Below, one piece after another: positions 1-11,682 of a stretch of 64,000 bases of DNA. The stretch comes from Kalaharituber pfeilii (lineage: Eukaryota; Ascomycota; Pezizomycetes; Pezizales; Pezizaceae): contig WHUZ01000008.1 of NCBI GenBank assembly GCA_015179045.1, forward strand, positions 868,001-932,000. The letters are read 5' to 3'. The position numbers and the translations under genes were made by a program. The notes below the pieces were generated by a model, which searched no databases, was not told where the DNA came from, and worked only from the letters and a program-made list of their open reading frames with translations. The stretch's first letter is position 1, and every line of letters begins with the position of its first letter.

Positions 1-2645
1 GTTTGCGCAGATGCTGGCACAGGTGCATTTATAGGCACCGGCATAGGCTTTGGTATATGTGCCTGCGGTAATGCCTGCCCTGAAGTCTGCCCAGTTGCTG
101 CTGCTGATGCTGGTATAGGGGCCTGTGTCGATGCTTGAATAGGGGTACGTGTTTGTACCTGGAGAGGTGCCTGGACTGGTGCCTGCGTAGCCGTTGGACT
201 GGCTTGTTTTCCTTTTCGCTGATTTAGCTGCTCCAGCGCGCCTGTTAGTAGCTGTTTAGCTTTTAAGCCCTTCTCGCCTGATGTTGGATCCAGTGCTAAT
301 TTCAGTAGTCCCTGTAGCTGAGCTAAACTTGCATTCGGAGTCGAATGTCCTCCGCTAGAATTAGCACCTCCAGATGATGCTGCTGTGGTTTGCGTTTGAG
401 CAAGCAACTTCTGGAACGTTGCCAGCGATGACGGATCCATAGTGTTAGAAGTTGATGCGGACGTGGTTACTGACATTGTTTGCGCACTCGGTATCGGGAC
501 TTGCCTCCGCGGCTCTGGTGGTTTCTGTGATGCAAGCTGAGCCATTTGGATTCTTGTAGCATTCGAGACAGGAGGTGGCGGTATAGGTGCCCTTGGTATA
601 GCTGCCCGAGTAGTAGAAGTTGAAGATGGTCCAGCTACTGGTGGTTTCGGAAACACATTAGAATTCGGAGGGGCAGTGGTTGGTGCGATTTGCTGTGTTG
701 ACGAGGCTGTGGGCACGGGTTGCTGTTGGTTATGCGGGTAATACTGTGAAGAGTATTGAGGCGTGATACCTGCTTGAGCAGTTTGTGGCTGCTGAATATA
801 ACTGGGCATAGGTGTGCCCGGTGGTCTGGAAGCCATATACATTCCGTGCGGCGCCGCCACTCCTTGCGGCTGCCCATGCGTCATGCTATAGCCCATCATG
901 GGGACTGTGGCCATCCCTCCAGCGGCGGGAACCATTTGGCCGTAGTGCCCATGAGGCGGGTGGATAAGCTGAGACAATGGCGGTGGAGGTAATTGCTTCT
1001 TTTTTTTCTCCTTTTCAATATTAAAACCGTCCGTAATTTTCCATAACCAACCCTTCCCTTCCCTCTGCACCTTTTCAAAAGCAGAACTTTGACTTAAATT
1101 ATGGCGAACGCTACTTTGCCAGCCTGTTGTGGAAACCCGAAGCTTGAAATAAGGATATCTTCTCTGTATAGCTCGATAAATATCGGGAAGGCTTAACATT
1201 TTCTTCTCCGAGTTTGAAATGGCTTCATGGATCAGAATTAGATAAGATGAGTTGGGTTTCAGTAGAGCTTCGGGAGGCAGGTCGGCTTCATTGATGGGGG
1301 GAGAAGGCGACCGTTTGCGTTTTGGAGGTGGCTTTTCTTTCTTTGGTTTTGGCTGTTTTGGTGGTTTAGGCGCTCTCTGCTCCTTCCCCACAGTATATCC
1401 AGCGAAACCTTGTTGGCAATGTTGTGTGGCTGCTATTGATGGTGTTCTGGCTTGGGAGTGCTCGAATCCATCCAGCATAGGATCAACTGGAACTTGGGAG
1501 TGCTCATGTTGATCTAATAGTATAGGGGGCGATTCCAACTGCGATTGAGTATTAGGTGGTACTGGTACTGGTGCAATCGATTGTTGTTCTGCCGTAGGGT
1601 TCGCAAAAGGAGGATTAGTAGTTGCCGGCCCGGAGGCGTTAGGAAGCTGAAGAGGAGGCAAGGCAGTAGTGGTTATAGGTGCAGTAGGTCTTGTTTGAGC
1701 TGGTAACGTAGGTAATAGCAATCTCGCTTTCTGGCGAGCTTCTTCAGCAGCAGCCTCTTTCGCTCTTTGCCTTGCTCTAAGTGCAGCTTCTTTCTGGGCA
1801 GCTTCTCTCATAAGCTTCTCTTGTCTCTCCAGAAGAATTCTCGCTTCGGCTTCCTTTCGTGTCCTCTCATCGCTAAGAGATTTTTGCTTCTTGGACTCCA
1901 GTAGCTCCCTAAGTTCTCTTTCTTTCTTGAGTTGCCTCTCCTTGATGAGTTGTTCTTTTGCTTCTCTTTTGGCAGCCTTCTGTGCCTTCTGTGTCCTCAA
2001 TTGCTTAGCTACCTCCTCCTTTTCCCGTTGTTTTCTTCTTTCTTCCTCTAATAATCTCTTTTGACGTTCTTCTCGATCTCTTCTCTCCCGGTCCCGCCTT
2101 TCCTGTTCCCGTCTTTCTCGCTCCTTTTCTTTTTCCCGTTGCAACTCAACATCTTGCTGCTTCTTCGTCAAGCCCTTCTTTGGCACACCCTTCTTCGGCA
2201 CACCTTTCTTTGGCACACCCTTCTTTGGAATACCCTTGGGTGGTATTCCTTTTGCAATCTTTCCTTTCATTGCCTTACCAGCAAGGCCTTTCTTTGACCG
2301 GCCTTGAGTTCCTTTCTCAACCTCATCCTCTGGCAGTCGCTTTGGCTTCTTCAGTGCCATAAGTGTCTTCAAATTCTTGCGTGAAATCGGTCTCTGGGGC
2401 TGCTGTGGTCTTTTACGCTTTCTGGATGAGCCTACAGTAAACTCCTCCTCATCATCATCACTATCAGAGCTTGAAGACTCCTCATCCTTGTCCTCATCAT
2501 CTTCATCCTCATTGTCGTAATCCATTCTTCGTTGTACACTTCGTGAGTGGTAGTTTGCTTCCTCATCATGTTCTCCATCCTCTGCTTCCTCTTCGCCGTC
2601 TTCCAGCTGTTCGTCACCTTCCTCCTCATCCTCCCCACCCTCCTT

Positions 2646-2695
<50 letters not shown>

Positions 2696-4844
2696 TCCGT
2701 ACCAATGATGTGTGATAACCATTGTGAAGTTGTTTACCACGTACAGGTGGCGCAGCTGATTCGTCATCCTCCTCATATCCATCACTCGAATCGTTTTCGC
2801 TTGATTCCTCTCGAGATGCAGCCATAACATAAGCATTTTCCTTTTCTTCCAAATCACTTTCTACATCCTCTGCTTCCTCTTCCTCTCCCTTCTCCACGTC
2901 ACTGTAACCCTCTTCGTCTTCGTCGTTATCGACGTTATCTACCCCTTCCTCTTCCGTTTTCATTTTGACGGCTTCTGCGTCATCCTCATCCTCTTCTTCC
3001 TCTTCATTAACATCTGTGGTAATCTCTCTCCCACTGCCATCTAAAAAGGCTAAACTCATACCCTCATCTCCCTCCTTGCCTACAGCGGCAACACCAGAGT
3101 CCTTGTTCTCCAGTGGATCTCTTGGAGGAAAAATGAGAGCAAACCCCACTCCACCAATCTGAATTCTCCAAGCCTTTTCACCAGAAGGCTCAGTATGTCC
3201 CCCTTCCTTATGTAATAACCAGGTACTGCCACATTCGACCCACTCGTCCTCCACAAAGGCACCATTTTTTCCCATGACCACAAGCTCAAAGCATTCTTTC
3301 TCCGCATTAAAGGACAATCGGGCATGTCTACGCGAGATATTCTTCCTGACCGGCTCTCCTGTAGGTGGTAGATGGATAAGTGCTTCCTGCTCTGTGTTGT
3401 TGGCAGAATTATGAGAGCTATCAAGTTTCTTAGACACAGTAAACGGGTCTGTAAAAAAGGGCCTCGCCGATTCGTTATAACTGCTAATGAGACCAGTCTG
3501 AGTAGTCATCGCAATTGATGTTCGTCGTGAGTTACTGGGTGTCTTTGGTCCATTGGCACTTGCTGAAGATCCCGATGCTGTGGATTTTGCCTTCTTGGAT
3601 TCAGTGAAATGCTTTGATCTTTGACCTTTGCCTTTCTTGTCCCTTCCATCGCCCCGACTCTTTGCCCGATTTAAGGCCCTCTCTTTTGAAGAAGATTCCG
3701 CTCGACCAAAGACGACGGCGGCATTTTTGATGTAGTAGACATTTCCATCATCGAAACATAGCTTAACATAAGCATCAATCCTTCTACCCTCTTGAGGTGG
3801 GGGTAATGTCGGCTCTAGAAGCGGAGGATAAGAGTATGAGAGGCCAAGAATTGCATTTGTCAATTCGGCTGTAGAAATTTGAGGTGAACTTTGCAATGAG
3901 GTTGTGGGAAAAGAATACAGTGAGTTTGGAGAATATTGGGGCCTATTGCTTACACCAAGCGGTATGACCGGATTAGTTTGGTCAATGGCAGATCCATTGG
4001 AAACTTGCAGTTTGAAAACATCTGCACTTCTATGGGCTGGCATCTCTTGTAATTGCATAGTGTGTGGCTTTACTTGCAGCTGTTCGGTCAAAAGGCGCTG
4101 GGTCGAATGTTCATTTGATGTAGAATTAATCTGGGAAGTTAAACCTTCATTAGAAAACTCGCTTGTCATGTTATCAACTTGATTCCCAGAGGTACCCACT
4201 GCACCGCTATTTAAACCGTCGTTACTATCTTTTCCTGAAGAGAAACTAATTGTATTGGGCCCCTGGGGATATATAGACTCTTGCTGCGCAGTTTGAAGAT
4301 TTTGAGGTTGAGAAATTAGCTCCGACTCGCTAGGTAGAACGCTGGGAGCTACCACAGTAATGGAGTTTTCTACAGTAGTGGTAGTGTCGAGTTCCGACTT
4401 GTTACCTCCGAGATTATCCAGAGAGGGAGCGGAGTTAGAAGTAGATGTCGGTTGCTGCTCCATACTTGACTGACTTGCCTCCGGTTCAATGGGTTTTACG
4501 CCTTCAATCTCAATGTGAGCCGCATGTGCATGATTATTCCCTTCAATTGGTGTCAACGAATCGTTTTCCGTGATGGGTGGGATCGCGCGCATATCGCCAT
4601 AACTCTTCTTGGGGTCTTCTATTCCTCGCTTTGATGTGTCAATGGCTGATGCCTGGGGTGCGCATTGGTTGTCCGCTGGTGCTGAAGAAGGAACTGAAAT
4701 GACCGTAAGAGCGCCGTCGACAGAAGCCCTACATATTTCAGCCAATTCATCGGTCTCCTTCCGATCGTCAACGGGAGAGGCGATTTGGGCTTCAGGTGGA
4801 GTGGTGTCCAACGCAGCGGTGCCTCCCGGGGAATCATTTGCCAT
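1..4844 (-). CDS. fhl1: FHA and forkhead domain transcription factor, Fhl1-like (3' end outside window)
   Basis: One reading frame stays open from the ATG at 4844 to the window edge, over 1,600 codons without an intron. An FHA domain lies at about residues 355-575 (motif SRRHARLSF, then FELVVMGKNGAFV and WRIQIG), apparently split by a long low-complexity insert. A forkhead domain lies at about 1197-1270 (PDIYRAI, GWQSSVRHNLS, EGKGWLWKI). Between them are acidic tracts (15 Asp in a row at 718-732), four KKGVP-type repeats (about 868-895) and a long charged coiled coil (about 900-1050). After the forkhead come Gln/Pro/Ala-rich repeats. FHA plus a forkhead reading GWQSSVRHNLS..KGWLW fits Fhl1, which acts in the nucleus on ribosomal-protein gene transcription in yeasts; Fkh1/2 forkheads usually read GWQNSIRHNLS. 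The assignment is family knowledge; targets here are unknown. The frame is open about 50 codons upstream without an ATG, so an extra 5' exon is possible. Confidence 0.85.
2649..2693. repeat. (ATC)15 microsatellite inside the Fhl1-like gene
   Basis: Fifteen perfect ATC triplets, read on the minus strand as 15 aspartates. The tract is in frame, so length changes would alter the acidic run without breaking the protein. Confidence 0.95.
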
Positions 4845-6795
4845 GATTGCTATTTGGATCACCTTTCTGGGCCTTTTGCGCTCCTCGTTGTTGTGGCTGT
4901 TGATGAGTACTTCCTTAATCCGTCCAGTTTTTTCAACTTCGTCGCCTTGGCGAATTCCCGTCAGAGTTCCGGTGATGCGACGATAGATAGCTGTAGAGCC
5001 CAGCTATCGCAATGTTCTGCCTGTTCTTTACAGTCCTGGGGCACCCGACTCCACAGAGCGCTTATTAAGATATTGTCGTTTCGAGAACAGGGGGGGAGGA
5101 GTGGGGGGGTGGTTGAGGTTGATTGTTGACAAGTGTGAAGCGGGTGTCGAAGCTTGTCGTGTTAGCCTAAGGGTCCAGCACCGAGCTGACCAGGGATTCT
5201 GGCTGTGATTCGGCTAGGTAGGTATGCGAGGAGTGAAGTAAGCAGACAGGTGCTAGCACACACTCAGTCGCCGCCGCCGGTTGATCACGAGGGGGGATTC
5301 AGGAAAGGCGTCCGATGCTGCTAGATGCGAGAGGTAGACGACGATGGCCTGAAGTACGATATCGATACGGTCTCGATAACACAGTTAGCGGAGTCAAGTT
5401 TCTTTTTCGATACGTGCAACAGTCAAAGATTTTGGTGGTGGGGGGGGGGCGGGGTGCAGCGTCCATCGGAGGACAGCACAAGTTGCAATATTGAGATACG
5501 TACATTGGGGCCTTAGCATCTGCGCCGGGGAGGTCTTACGCACAGGATGACGGGGCTATCGTTGGTCTGGCGAGGGGCCTACCGCAAGGTGCATATGGAG
5601 GCGGATGGCTGGGATAGGGCGGGAGGGGGGCGGGCGAGGCGGGGGCAGCCCTTCCAGTGTTCGAGTTGGAAGCCGGTGCAGAGGCAGCGAGTTGCAGTAT
5701 GCACAGTGTGGGCCAGGATGCCGCACGGGGGGGATCGAGACCGCGCCTTCAGCGCTCGGCAGGAGGGGGATGCGGAGGGCCACCGCGCCAGAAGCGACCA
5801 CGCCGCGAACAGCGGCAGCGCTGCATCCTGCGCGGCTTGGCACAAGGCGTCGGCGGCGTATCATACGTGCAGCGCTGGCAGGAATGCGTGAAGAACTACA
5901 TAAGAATATAGTACCACCCCCCCCGAAGAACGTCGAATGCAGACTGCTCTGGAGGCGTGACTACAGCCATCAGGTACCTCTGCAGTTTCTCCTGCGCTAT
6001 GCTGTTGTCCCGTCTCATATCTTGTGCGCCCTACCGCGCAAGTTTCCACCTCGCCTGCTAGATTACTTCTACTGTAGAGGACTGCTTAGAGCCAAACATT
6101 TGAGCCTGTGGCCTTAACTGAACATCCGTACGCAAAGACTGCACACTTCTACTGCATCGCAACGCTTGAGTTCGCCCCCTCCATTCCATGTGAAGATGGG
6201 CTCGGGGCCAAACCCGGCATCTGCGATTCTTCTGGAAAATCTGGCCCAATTCCGCCTTGCGCTGAAAAGTCCGGCTCTGGAATGGCAAGTACCCGCGACA
6301 GCCCCTTGAATTGCAATACACGGGTTCACGTTACTCACAAGAATCATGTGCCAGTATCGAGGCGTACTATTCGGTCTTATCCACTCTTATTGTAACATAT
6401 ACAACAAATGTACCAAAGGCCATCCTCCCTGTCTTCCTATTTACTGAGGAGGACAAGACAGCAAGTGTGGACATTGCAATAGTTGTGGAGCAGATACCAT
6501 TGCAAACTGGGAGTGGGCCAACATGCTGGGGTATATCACAGATATGCAGGCTGGTGGAGGGACTGTTAGTACCCAAGGGATACAAATATGGTCAGCTGGA
6601 GGAATCGACCTTGAGAAATATGATCGCAAGCCGCAAGAGAAAAAGAACATTGACAGCAGGAGTTTGGACACGTTGCTATCTCCAGTGAATATCTAAACAT
6701 AGAAGTTTCCTTAGCGCCCTCGTTTTATCTGGAGAGTCATGGACAACCCAACCAGAAAGCGGGAAAAAGGTCTGTACCTTCCAATTATCTCTCTC
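4845..6795. other. Intergenic: upstream region of the Fhl1-like gene and 3' flank of the oxygenase gene
   Basis: No convincing gene. The part nearest 4845 should hold the promoter and 5' UTR of the Fhl1-like gene. A G-rich block lies at about 5600-5640, with several runs of three or more G. Small overlapping open frames at 5.5-6.7 kb in several phases show no recognisable domain and no shared splice logic. Confidence 0.6.
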
Positions 6796-7743
6796 TCAGC
6801 TGCGCACAACCAAATCTGTCCTTAATACCCATTTTTCTCCTTCTGTCACCATAGCTCCTTCATGCAACAAACAATCCTTTCCATGTTTATGTAATAGAGC
6901 CATTCCCTTTTCTAAGCCAACTCTAATCACCTCGTGACCGCTACCCGATTTTCTGCCAAGGGGATTATAAAAGACAGTTTCACCTCCAATAACTTCAGGG
7001 GGTGCGGTCAAGTACAGAAGAAGGGTATAGGTTGTGTGACATTTTGTCAACTTTATGGTGGATTGCGGTGAACCAGGGATTGTAGGTAAAGGGAGATGGA
7101 GGACATTTGAATCATCATCTAGAAGGTGATAATATTAGAAATCATTCAAACCTTCAGCTCTCATCTATTCTCCAGTCATTCACTGCTTATAGCACTCTCA
7201 AGAAAGAATTCAAAACTCACAATGTTTATCAAAGAATTGGCCTTTCCCATATCTATAAATCCGAATATTCGGATTCAGCCCAACTACTTCACCTCCCCAC
7301 AACTGCTGAAGCTCCGCTTTTCTCTGCGCCTTTTGCTCATCTGTAGGTTTTTGATCCTCTAACTGGTAAATCTCTCCTTCAGCTTCCAAGCCAAGGATAA
7401 CTTCCGCGAGTCCAGTGCTTATCCAGAGCTCCTTTGCGAAACTTGCATCTTCAATTTGAAACCTGTCGTTTACCCTCACAGCCTCTCCCCGCTTTGTTTT
7501 TGACGGAGTTGTGACAAGAGGCAACATTGAGAGGAAACGGGTATATGTATTACATAGCGATTGCGGAAAGAATGAGCGAATGAGGTATATTTGGGATGGG
7601 AGCAGCGGCTCAAGGGTAAGGTGAGAAGCCCGATTGGATGATGAAGGAAGGCCTAATTGTGGCCAAGAGATACGAGCTTGTGCCCGTAGGGCTGTAGAGC
7701 CACTGGAAGGCGGCTGACTGCCCTTCTTATTCTTAGGAGGCAT
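6796..7743 (-). CDS. 2-oxoglutarate/Fe(II)-dependent dioxygenase, prolyl-4-hydroxylase-like
   Basis: Two exons, 7743-7221 and 7118-6796, joined across a 102-nt GTGAGT..TAG intron, give about 281 aa starting MPPKNKKG. The splice rebuilds the metal-binding motif: H174 ends exon 1 and the junction codon gives Tyr, then Asp176, an HxD triad half. The second exon has YTLLLYL, GGETVFYNP, the distal iron ligand H260 in LLHEG, and K270 ten residues later in EGEKWVLRTD, where prolyl-4-hydroxylases bind 2-oxoglutarate. This is the usual P4H catalytic layout. There is no obvious signal peptide, so a soluble cytosolic or nuclear enzyme is likely; the substrate cannot be told. It is divergent from snf7 with 522 bp between starts. 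An in-frame non-ATG extension upstream of 7743 looks non-coding. Confidence 0.85.
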
Positions 7744-8265
7744 CGTGACGATGTTTAGATTGGTATCGGTACTAATGTTCCACGCTGTGAGGTCACATGT
7801 CTTGAGCAGAGTAATTTTCTGGCTTGTTCGGTCACACAAACATGGCGTGGTAGTACGTAGTATACAAGTTACACAGTCCCCAGCAGTCCCCAGCACTCCA
7901 CACCTCAGCCCTCGTCAAATGTCGTACGTAGGTCAAACGCAGTCAAGCAAAAGCAAAGCTTATCTTCTGACCTTCTGCATCCCTCTAGTACCCGTCGCTT
8001 TCATCTCCCGCTCTTTATGGCCCGTCACTCATAGTACCCCACAACTTCTTAGAAGGTATCGAGGAAAGAGCATGAGAATACTGCCCTGAAAGCTTCCCAC
8101 ATTTTCCACACTAAGCTTGACTAAGCCCCGCAGGCTTCCCCCCCATTGCAACCGAACTGAACCTTGCATACAACATTACGTTTACTTCTGAGCAATTATT
8201 CCAACACGCTCTGCCCATCAGCAGCTAACAGACCCAGCAACAACCAGATTTATACAGCATACAAA
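7744..8265. promoter_or_regulatory. Shared divergent promoter of the oxygenase gene and snf7
   Basis: The 522 bp between the two start codons must carry promoters for both genes. It contains a 10-bp tandem duplication (AGTCCCCAGC twice, about 7875-7895) with CCCC cores. No clear TATA box was found on either strand. Co-regulation is not shown. Confidence 0.5.
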
Positions 8266-9189
8266 ATGTGGGGCTGGTTTGGCGGCGGCGCTGCGGCTAA
8301 AAAAAATGCACCAAAAAACGCCATTATTAATTTGCGAGAGCAGTTGGACATGCTCAGCAAGCGCGAGAGGCATTTGGAACAGCAGATTGCTGAGCAGGAA
8401 GCGATAGCTAGAAAGAATGTTAGCACAAACAAGACTGGTGGGTAGCCCTCAACTTCTGTTTCACAACATGTGGCAAGCACCCTATCCATTTGACAGCTCG
8501 AAGCATGTTATCAAATCTCATGAAGCTGCTAATTACTCGACTCAAGCATCGCAGCTCTGTGGAAGTTGGACTAACATATGACTACAGTTGCTCGGAATGC
8601 ACTTAAGCGCAAGAAGCTTAATGAGCAATCACTCGCAACGACACAAGCACAAATAACCACTTTGGAACAACAGATCCACAGCATAGAAGCAGCTACTCTG
8701 AACTATGAGACTCTCCGGGTGATGAAGGACGCTGGACAGGCCATGAAGACTATACACGGTGGTATGAACATTGACAGAGTTGAGGAAACAATGTTCGTCA
8801 TCGCCGCCTCAGCATAGTTCAAATAGTGTCTAACGTTATTGTGTCCTTAGGGAGGAGATTCGTGAGAATGCAGCGCTTGCGCACGAGTTGGGCGAGGCAA
8901 TCACTCGAGTCCAGATCGGTAGCGAAATAGATGATGATGAAATCTTGAAAGAACTCGAAGATTTGGAGCAGGAGCAGCTGGATAATAAGATGCTAGGAGC
9001 ACCAGTAGTGCCAGCCCACCAAGTTGGTAATGGAGGTCAGCTTGTGACTTTGCTTGTACCCCTAAGGAATAGATGGTGCTAACCGGTGTTGCAGAAATCA
9101 AAGGCAAGGCGCCTGTGCACGCATCAGAGATACAAGAGGACGAAGAAGCGGAGCTCAGAAAGTTGCAGGAGGAGATGATGATGTCGTAA
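8266..9189 (+). CDS. snf7: ESCRT-III subunit SNF7/Vps32
   Basis: Four exons, 8266-8437, 8588-8792, 8851-9026 and 9095-9189, give 215 aa, the normal SNF7 length. The protein begins MWGWFGGG, followed by a basic helix pair (INLREQLDMLSKRERHLEQQ, then ARNALKRKKLNEQ). Next come the core helices with ALNYETLRVMKDAGQAMK and NIDRVEETM. The acidic C-terminal half (EIDDDEILKELEDLEQE and ending EELRKLQEEMMMS-like) would hold the MIM helix that recruits Vps4. Introns of 150, 58 and 68 nt keep phase exactly. In all fungi SNF7 polymerises on endosomal membranes to drive multivesicular-body sorting; in moulds it also supports the Rim/Pal alkaline pH pathway (family knowledge). It is divergent from the oxygenase gene. 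Confidence 0.95.
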
Positions 9190-10063
9190 CAAGTTGCAGG
9201 TTTTTCTTTGTTCGCTGTCAAAGTTACATGGACATTGATCACAACCGCTATTCTACTCTTACGATAGATTGACTCAGTGGTAAATTATCACCACATGTTT
9301 CTGAGATATGAGTGATGCGTGAGGCTCTCTAGGGTATGGGTTATCTGCTATCAATCAGCCTTTAAACTATCGCTTATCAGGCGGCCAATTCTGGAATGAA
9401 GCCGTGGAAGAGTAGTCACACTGCTTGGTTGCTAATCACCATCCCAGGACTGGGTTCATTAACTGGCGTCGGGTTATTCTTTGGGGGGTTGACTCTTTCT
9501 TGCTTTCTAGTCTGCGTTTGTTGGATGATGAATTGTATTTATGAATTTCAAGATGGTGGTGGTTTCATTGTTTTTGCCATGAAACTCATACATGTACCTG
9601 CCATTGTGGTGTAATCTGAGAATATTTTCTGCTTCTAGTTTTTTCCAACAGTTAACGGCTTGTTTTGTTCAATATGACTTGCTTTTTTGTATTCTGAGGA
9701 TTCAGATTATTATAGAGACGATAGGAGATGAGAGCAGCTTAACGATGTAATCTATAGAACGATATTAGGGCCTCGTTTATCTGACCAGTTAACTAACTCT
9801 TTTCTTAACTATTGAACACCGTTTCAAAACTGTACGGCACCATATCACATCTACTGTATCTTATCTTATCATTCATGCATGCTTGCATGCAATTCAACTC
9901 TTGGCACCCATCTTCGGAAGTGTACTAGTCTAACAGTTCAACTTTGCATACCCTCCCTGCCGCCCGAAACAGACTATTACCCCCCCGCAACCACCACTAC
10001 CGTGAGTCCCACCATCCCAATTTCCATCACTACGCCTTAACTCCCCATCCACTTACCCCCGTC
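9190..10063. other. Intergenic: 3' flank of snf7 and promoter of the mL58 gene
   Basis: No gene-like frame. The region is AT-rich, with T-rich stretches downstream of snf7. A C-rich leader with CACC and CCCCC stretches runs up to the mL58 start at 10064. Confidence 0.6.
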
Positions 10064-10807
10064 ATGGCGCTCCCATTGGCCCGCGCGGTGCACCCGCTGA
10101 TTTCTCTTCGCCCGGTATCTATCTCGCCCACAACAATCGCATTCACACCCACCACCACTACTGCCACCACTACTGCCACCACTACAATAGTCTTCACCCG
10201 CCACGAGTCCTCCGCCCGCCGCACCACCAAGCGTCTGCGCATCCAGCCGAACCCCTCCTTCCTCCCGCTCCCCAGAGTCCCGACTTCTGGTACACCCCTT
10301 CCCGTCGCACACCGCATCGCCGCTGCAGCCGGGACACCCCCAGAGCCATCACTCATCTACAACCCACCTGCGTCGCTTCCCAATGTATATACGACCCCCT
10401 CACTCTTCCTCCCCGCCAGCGACCCACGGAAGAAATTTGCTCCGCCTCCAATTCCCGCCGCCCCCGAAGTCCATTCCGCACAGGACGTCGCCTCCGCCTC
10501 CGCCCCGCTGCCCCCCCCGCTCCGCACTTCCCAATCAAAGAAATACCACCTGACCGAATCCCAAATCTCAGAGATCCGCGCTTTGCGCGCGGCCGACCCC
10601 ATTAAGAATAACAGGACCGCGCTCGCGAAGCGGTTCGGCGCGAGCAGGTTCTTCATCGGGATGGTGGCCGAGGCGGACGAGGCACATAAGAAGGGTATGT
10701 GGGAGAAGCAGGAGGAAGTTAAGAAAGGCTGGGGGCACAAGCGGGTCAAGGCGAGGGAGGACAGGGAGAGGAGGAGGGAAGGGTGGGGTGGGAAGGACGG
10801 TATTTAG
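10064..10807 (+). CDS. mrpl20: Mitochondrial large-subunit ribosomal protein mL58 (MRPL20 family)
   Basis: Single exon, 247 aa. The N-terminus is hydrophobic and basic without acids (MALPLARAVHPLISLRPVSI), as expected for a mitochondrial presequence. Then come a Thr-rich stretch and the family hallmark RHESSARRTTKRLRI. A conserved C-terminal block reads YHLTESQISEIRALRAADP, NRTALAKRFGASRFFIGMV and a Lys/Arg-rich tail. These match fungal MRPL20/mL58, a mitoribosome-specific large-subunit protein. The frame is open 40 codons upstream, but the ATG at 10064 is the first that gives a sensible presequence. The Ala/Pro-rich middle is longer than in yeast, which is common in moulds. Confidence 0.9.
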   Translation: MALPLARAVHPLISLRPVSISPTTIAFTPTTTTATTTATTTIVFTRHESSARRTTKRLRIQPNPSFLPLPRVPTSGTPLPVAHRIAAAAGTPPEPSLIYNPPASLPNVYTTPSLFLPASDPRKKFAPPPIPAAPEVHSAQDVASASAPLPPPLRTSQSKKYHLTESQISEIRALRAADPIKNNRTALAKRFGASRFFIGMVAEADEAHKKGMWEKQEEVKKGWGHKRVKAREDRERRREGWGGKDGI

Positions 10808-11110
10808 GGCAGTTGTTGTTGGGAGTTTCTGGGGTAATGGTGCTGATAGTGGGGTAAGGGGCGTGGGAGGAGTGGGGGGATATATGGTGTTGAGGAGACC
10901 CAAAACTTGGGATAGAGAACTACGTGTATATAATGGTTTCAGTCGGAGCTTTTTCTTTTTCTTCCTGCAAGGTGGTTCGGAATATCAAAGAACGGAAATG
11001 GTGGCTTGTCAATCACATGAAACTGTATCAGAAACATTGCAAATCCCGCAACGGTGAGAATCCGTTTTCAATTTTCAATTTCACTTTTATTTCTATTATT
11101 ATGTTTTATA
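10808..11110. other. 3' flank of the mL58 gene
   Basis: G-rich just after the stop, then AT-rich. Nothing gene-like was seen. Confidence 0.6.
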
Positions 11111-11111
11111 G

Positions 11112-11219
11112 TTAATTAATTAATTAATTAATTATTTATTTATTTATTTCTTTATTTATTTATTTCTTTATTTATTTCTTTATTTATTTATTTATTTCTT
11201 TATTTATTAATTAATTAAC

Positions 11220-11220
<1 letters not shown>
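11112..11220. repeat. (TTAA)n/(TTTA)n compound microsatellite
   Basis: Runs of TTAA followed by TTTA units interrupted by TTTC, ending again in TTAA. Confidence 0.95.

Positions 11221-11315
<95 letters not shown>
11221..11315. repeat. (TTA)31-32 microsatellite
   Basis: Ninety-five bases of uninterrupted TTA triplets, the longest perfect simple repeat in the window. It directly follows the tetranucleotide repeat. Confidence 0.97.
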
Positions 11316-11578
11316 GTGGAATACTGGTAGAGATTGACCGTTACCCTCATTTTTCTCCTTTTTGCATACTGTACATAGCGAAAACGAGAGAAGTTAGGCC
11401 CTGTTTGGTTGCAGTAGGTCGTATCAGATCCAGCATCAGTCTGAATGGCCAAGGCAGGATATGACGTAAGAGGAACTGGGGAAGTATTTGTTTGCTACAA
11501 TTTGACTACATACGTACAGATATGCAGTGCAAAAAAAAACCGGCAACTTTGAAGGTTCGTTTGCTACATTCTCATTGT

Positions 11579-11580
<2 letters not shown>

Positions 11581-11609
<29 letters not shown>
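11581..11609. repeat. A29 homopolymer
   Basis: Twenty-nine adenines in a row, just upstream of the frame-broken coiled-coil relic. Confidence 0.95.
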
Positions 11610-11612
<3 letters not shown>

Positions 11613-11682
11613 GATCCCGCGACCACCAATATCAAACTTGTCAATTGCAGCTATTGCATTCCGAGTCTCAAGCTACTACTGC

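Noticed and set aside
2432..2857. Met-rich and His-rich frames across the ATC repeat
   Set aside because: They are shadows of the Asp tract in the true minus-strand frame of the Fhl1-like gene.
5547..6117. Gly/Arg-rich plus-strand frames
   Set aside because: They overlap frames in other phases and lie in G-rich DNA upstream of the Fhl1-like gene. No family resemblance.
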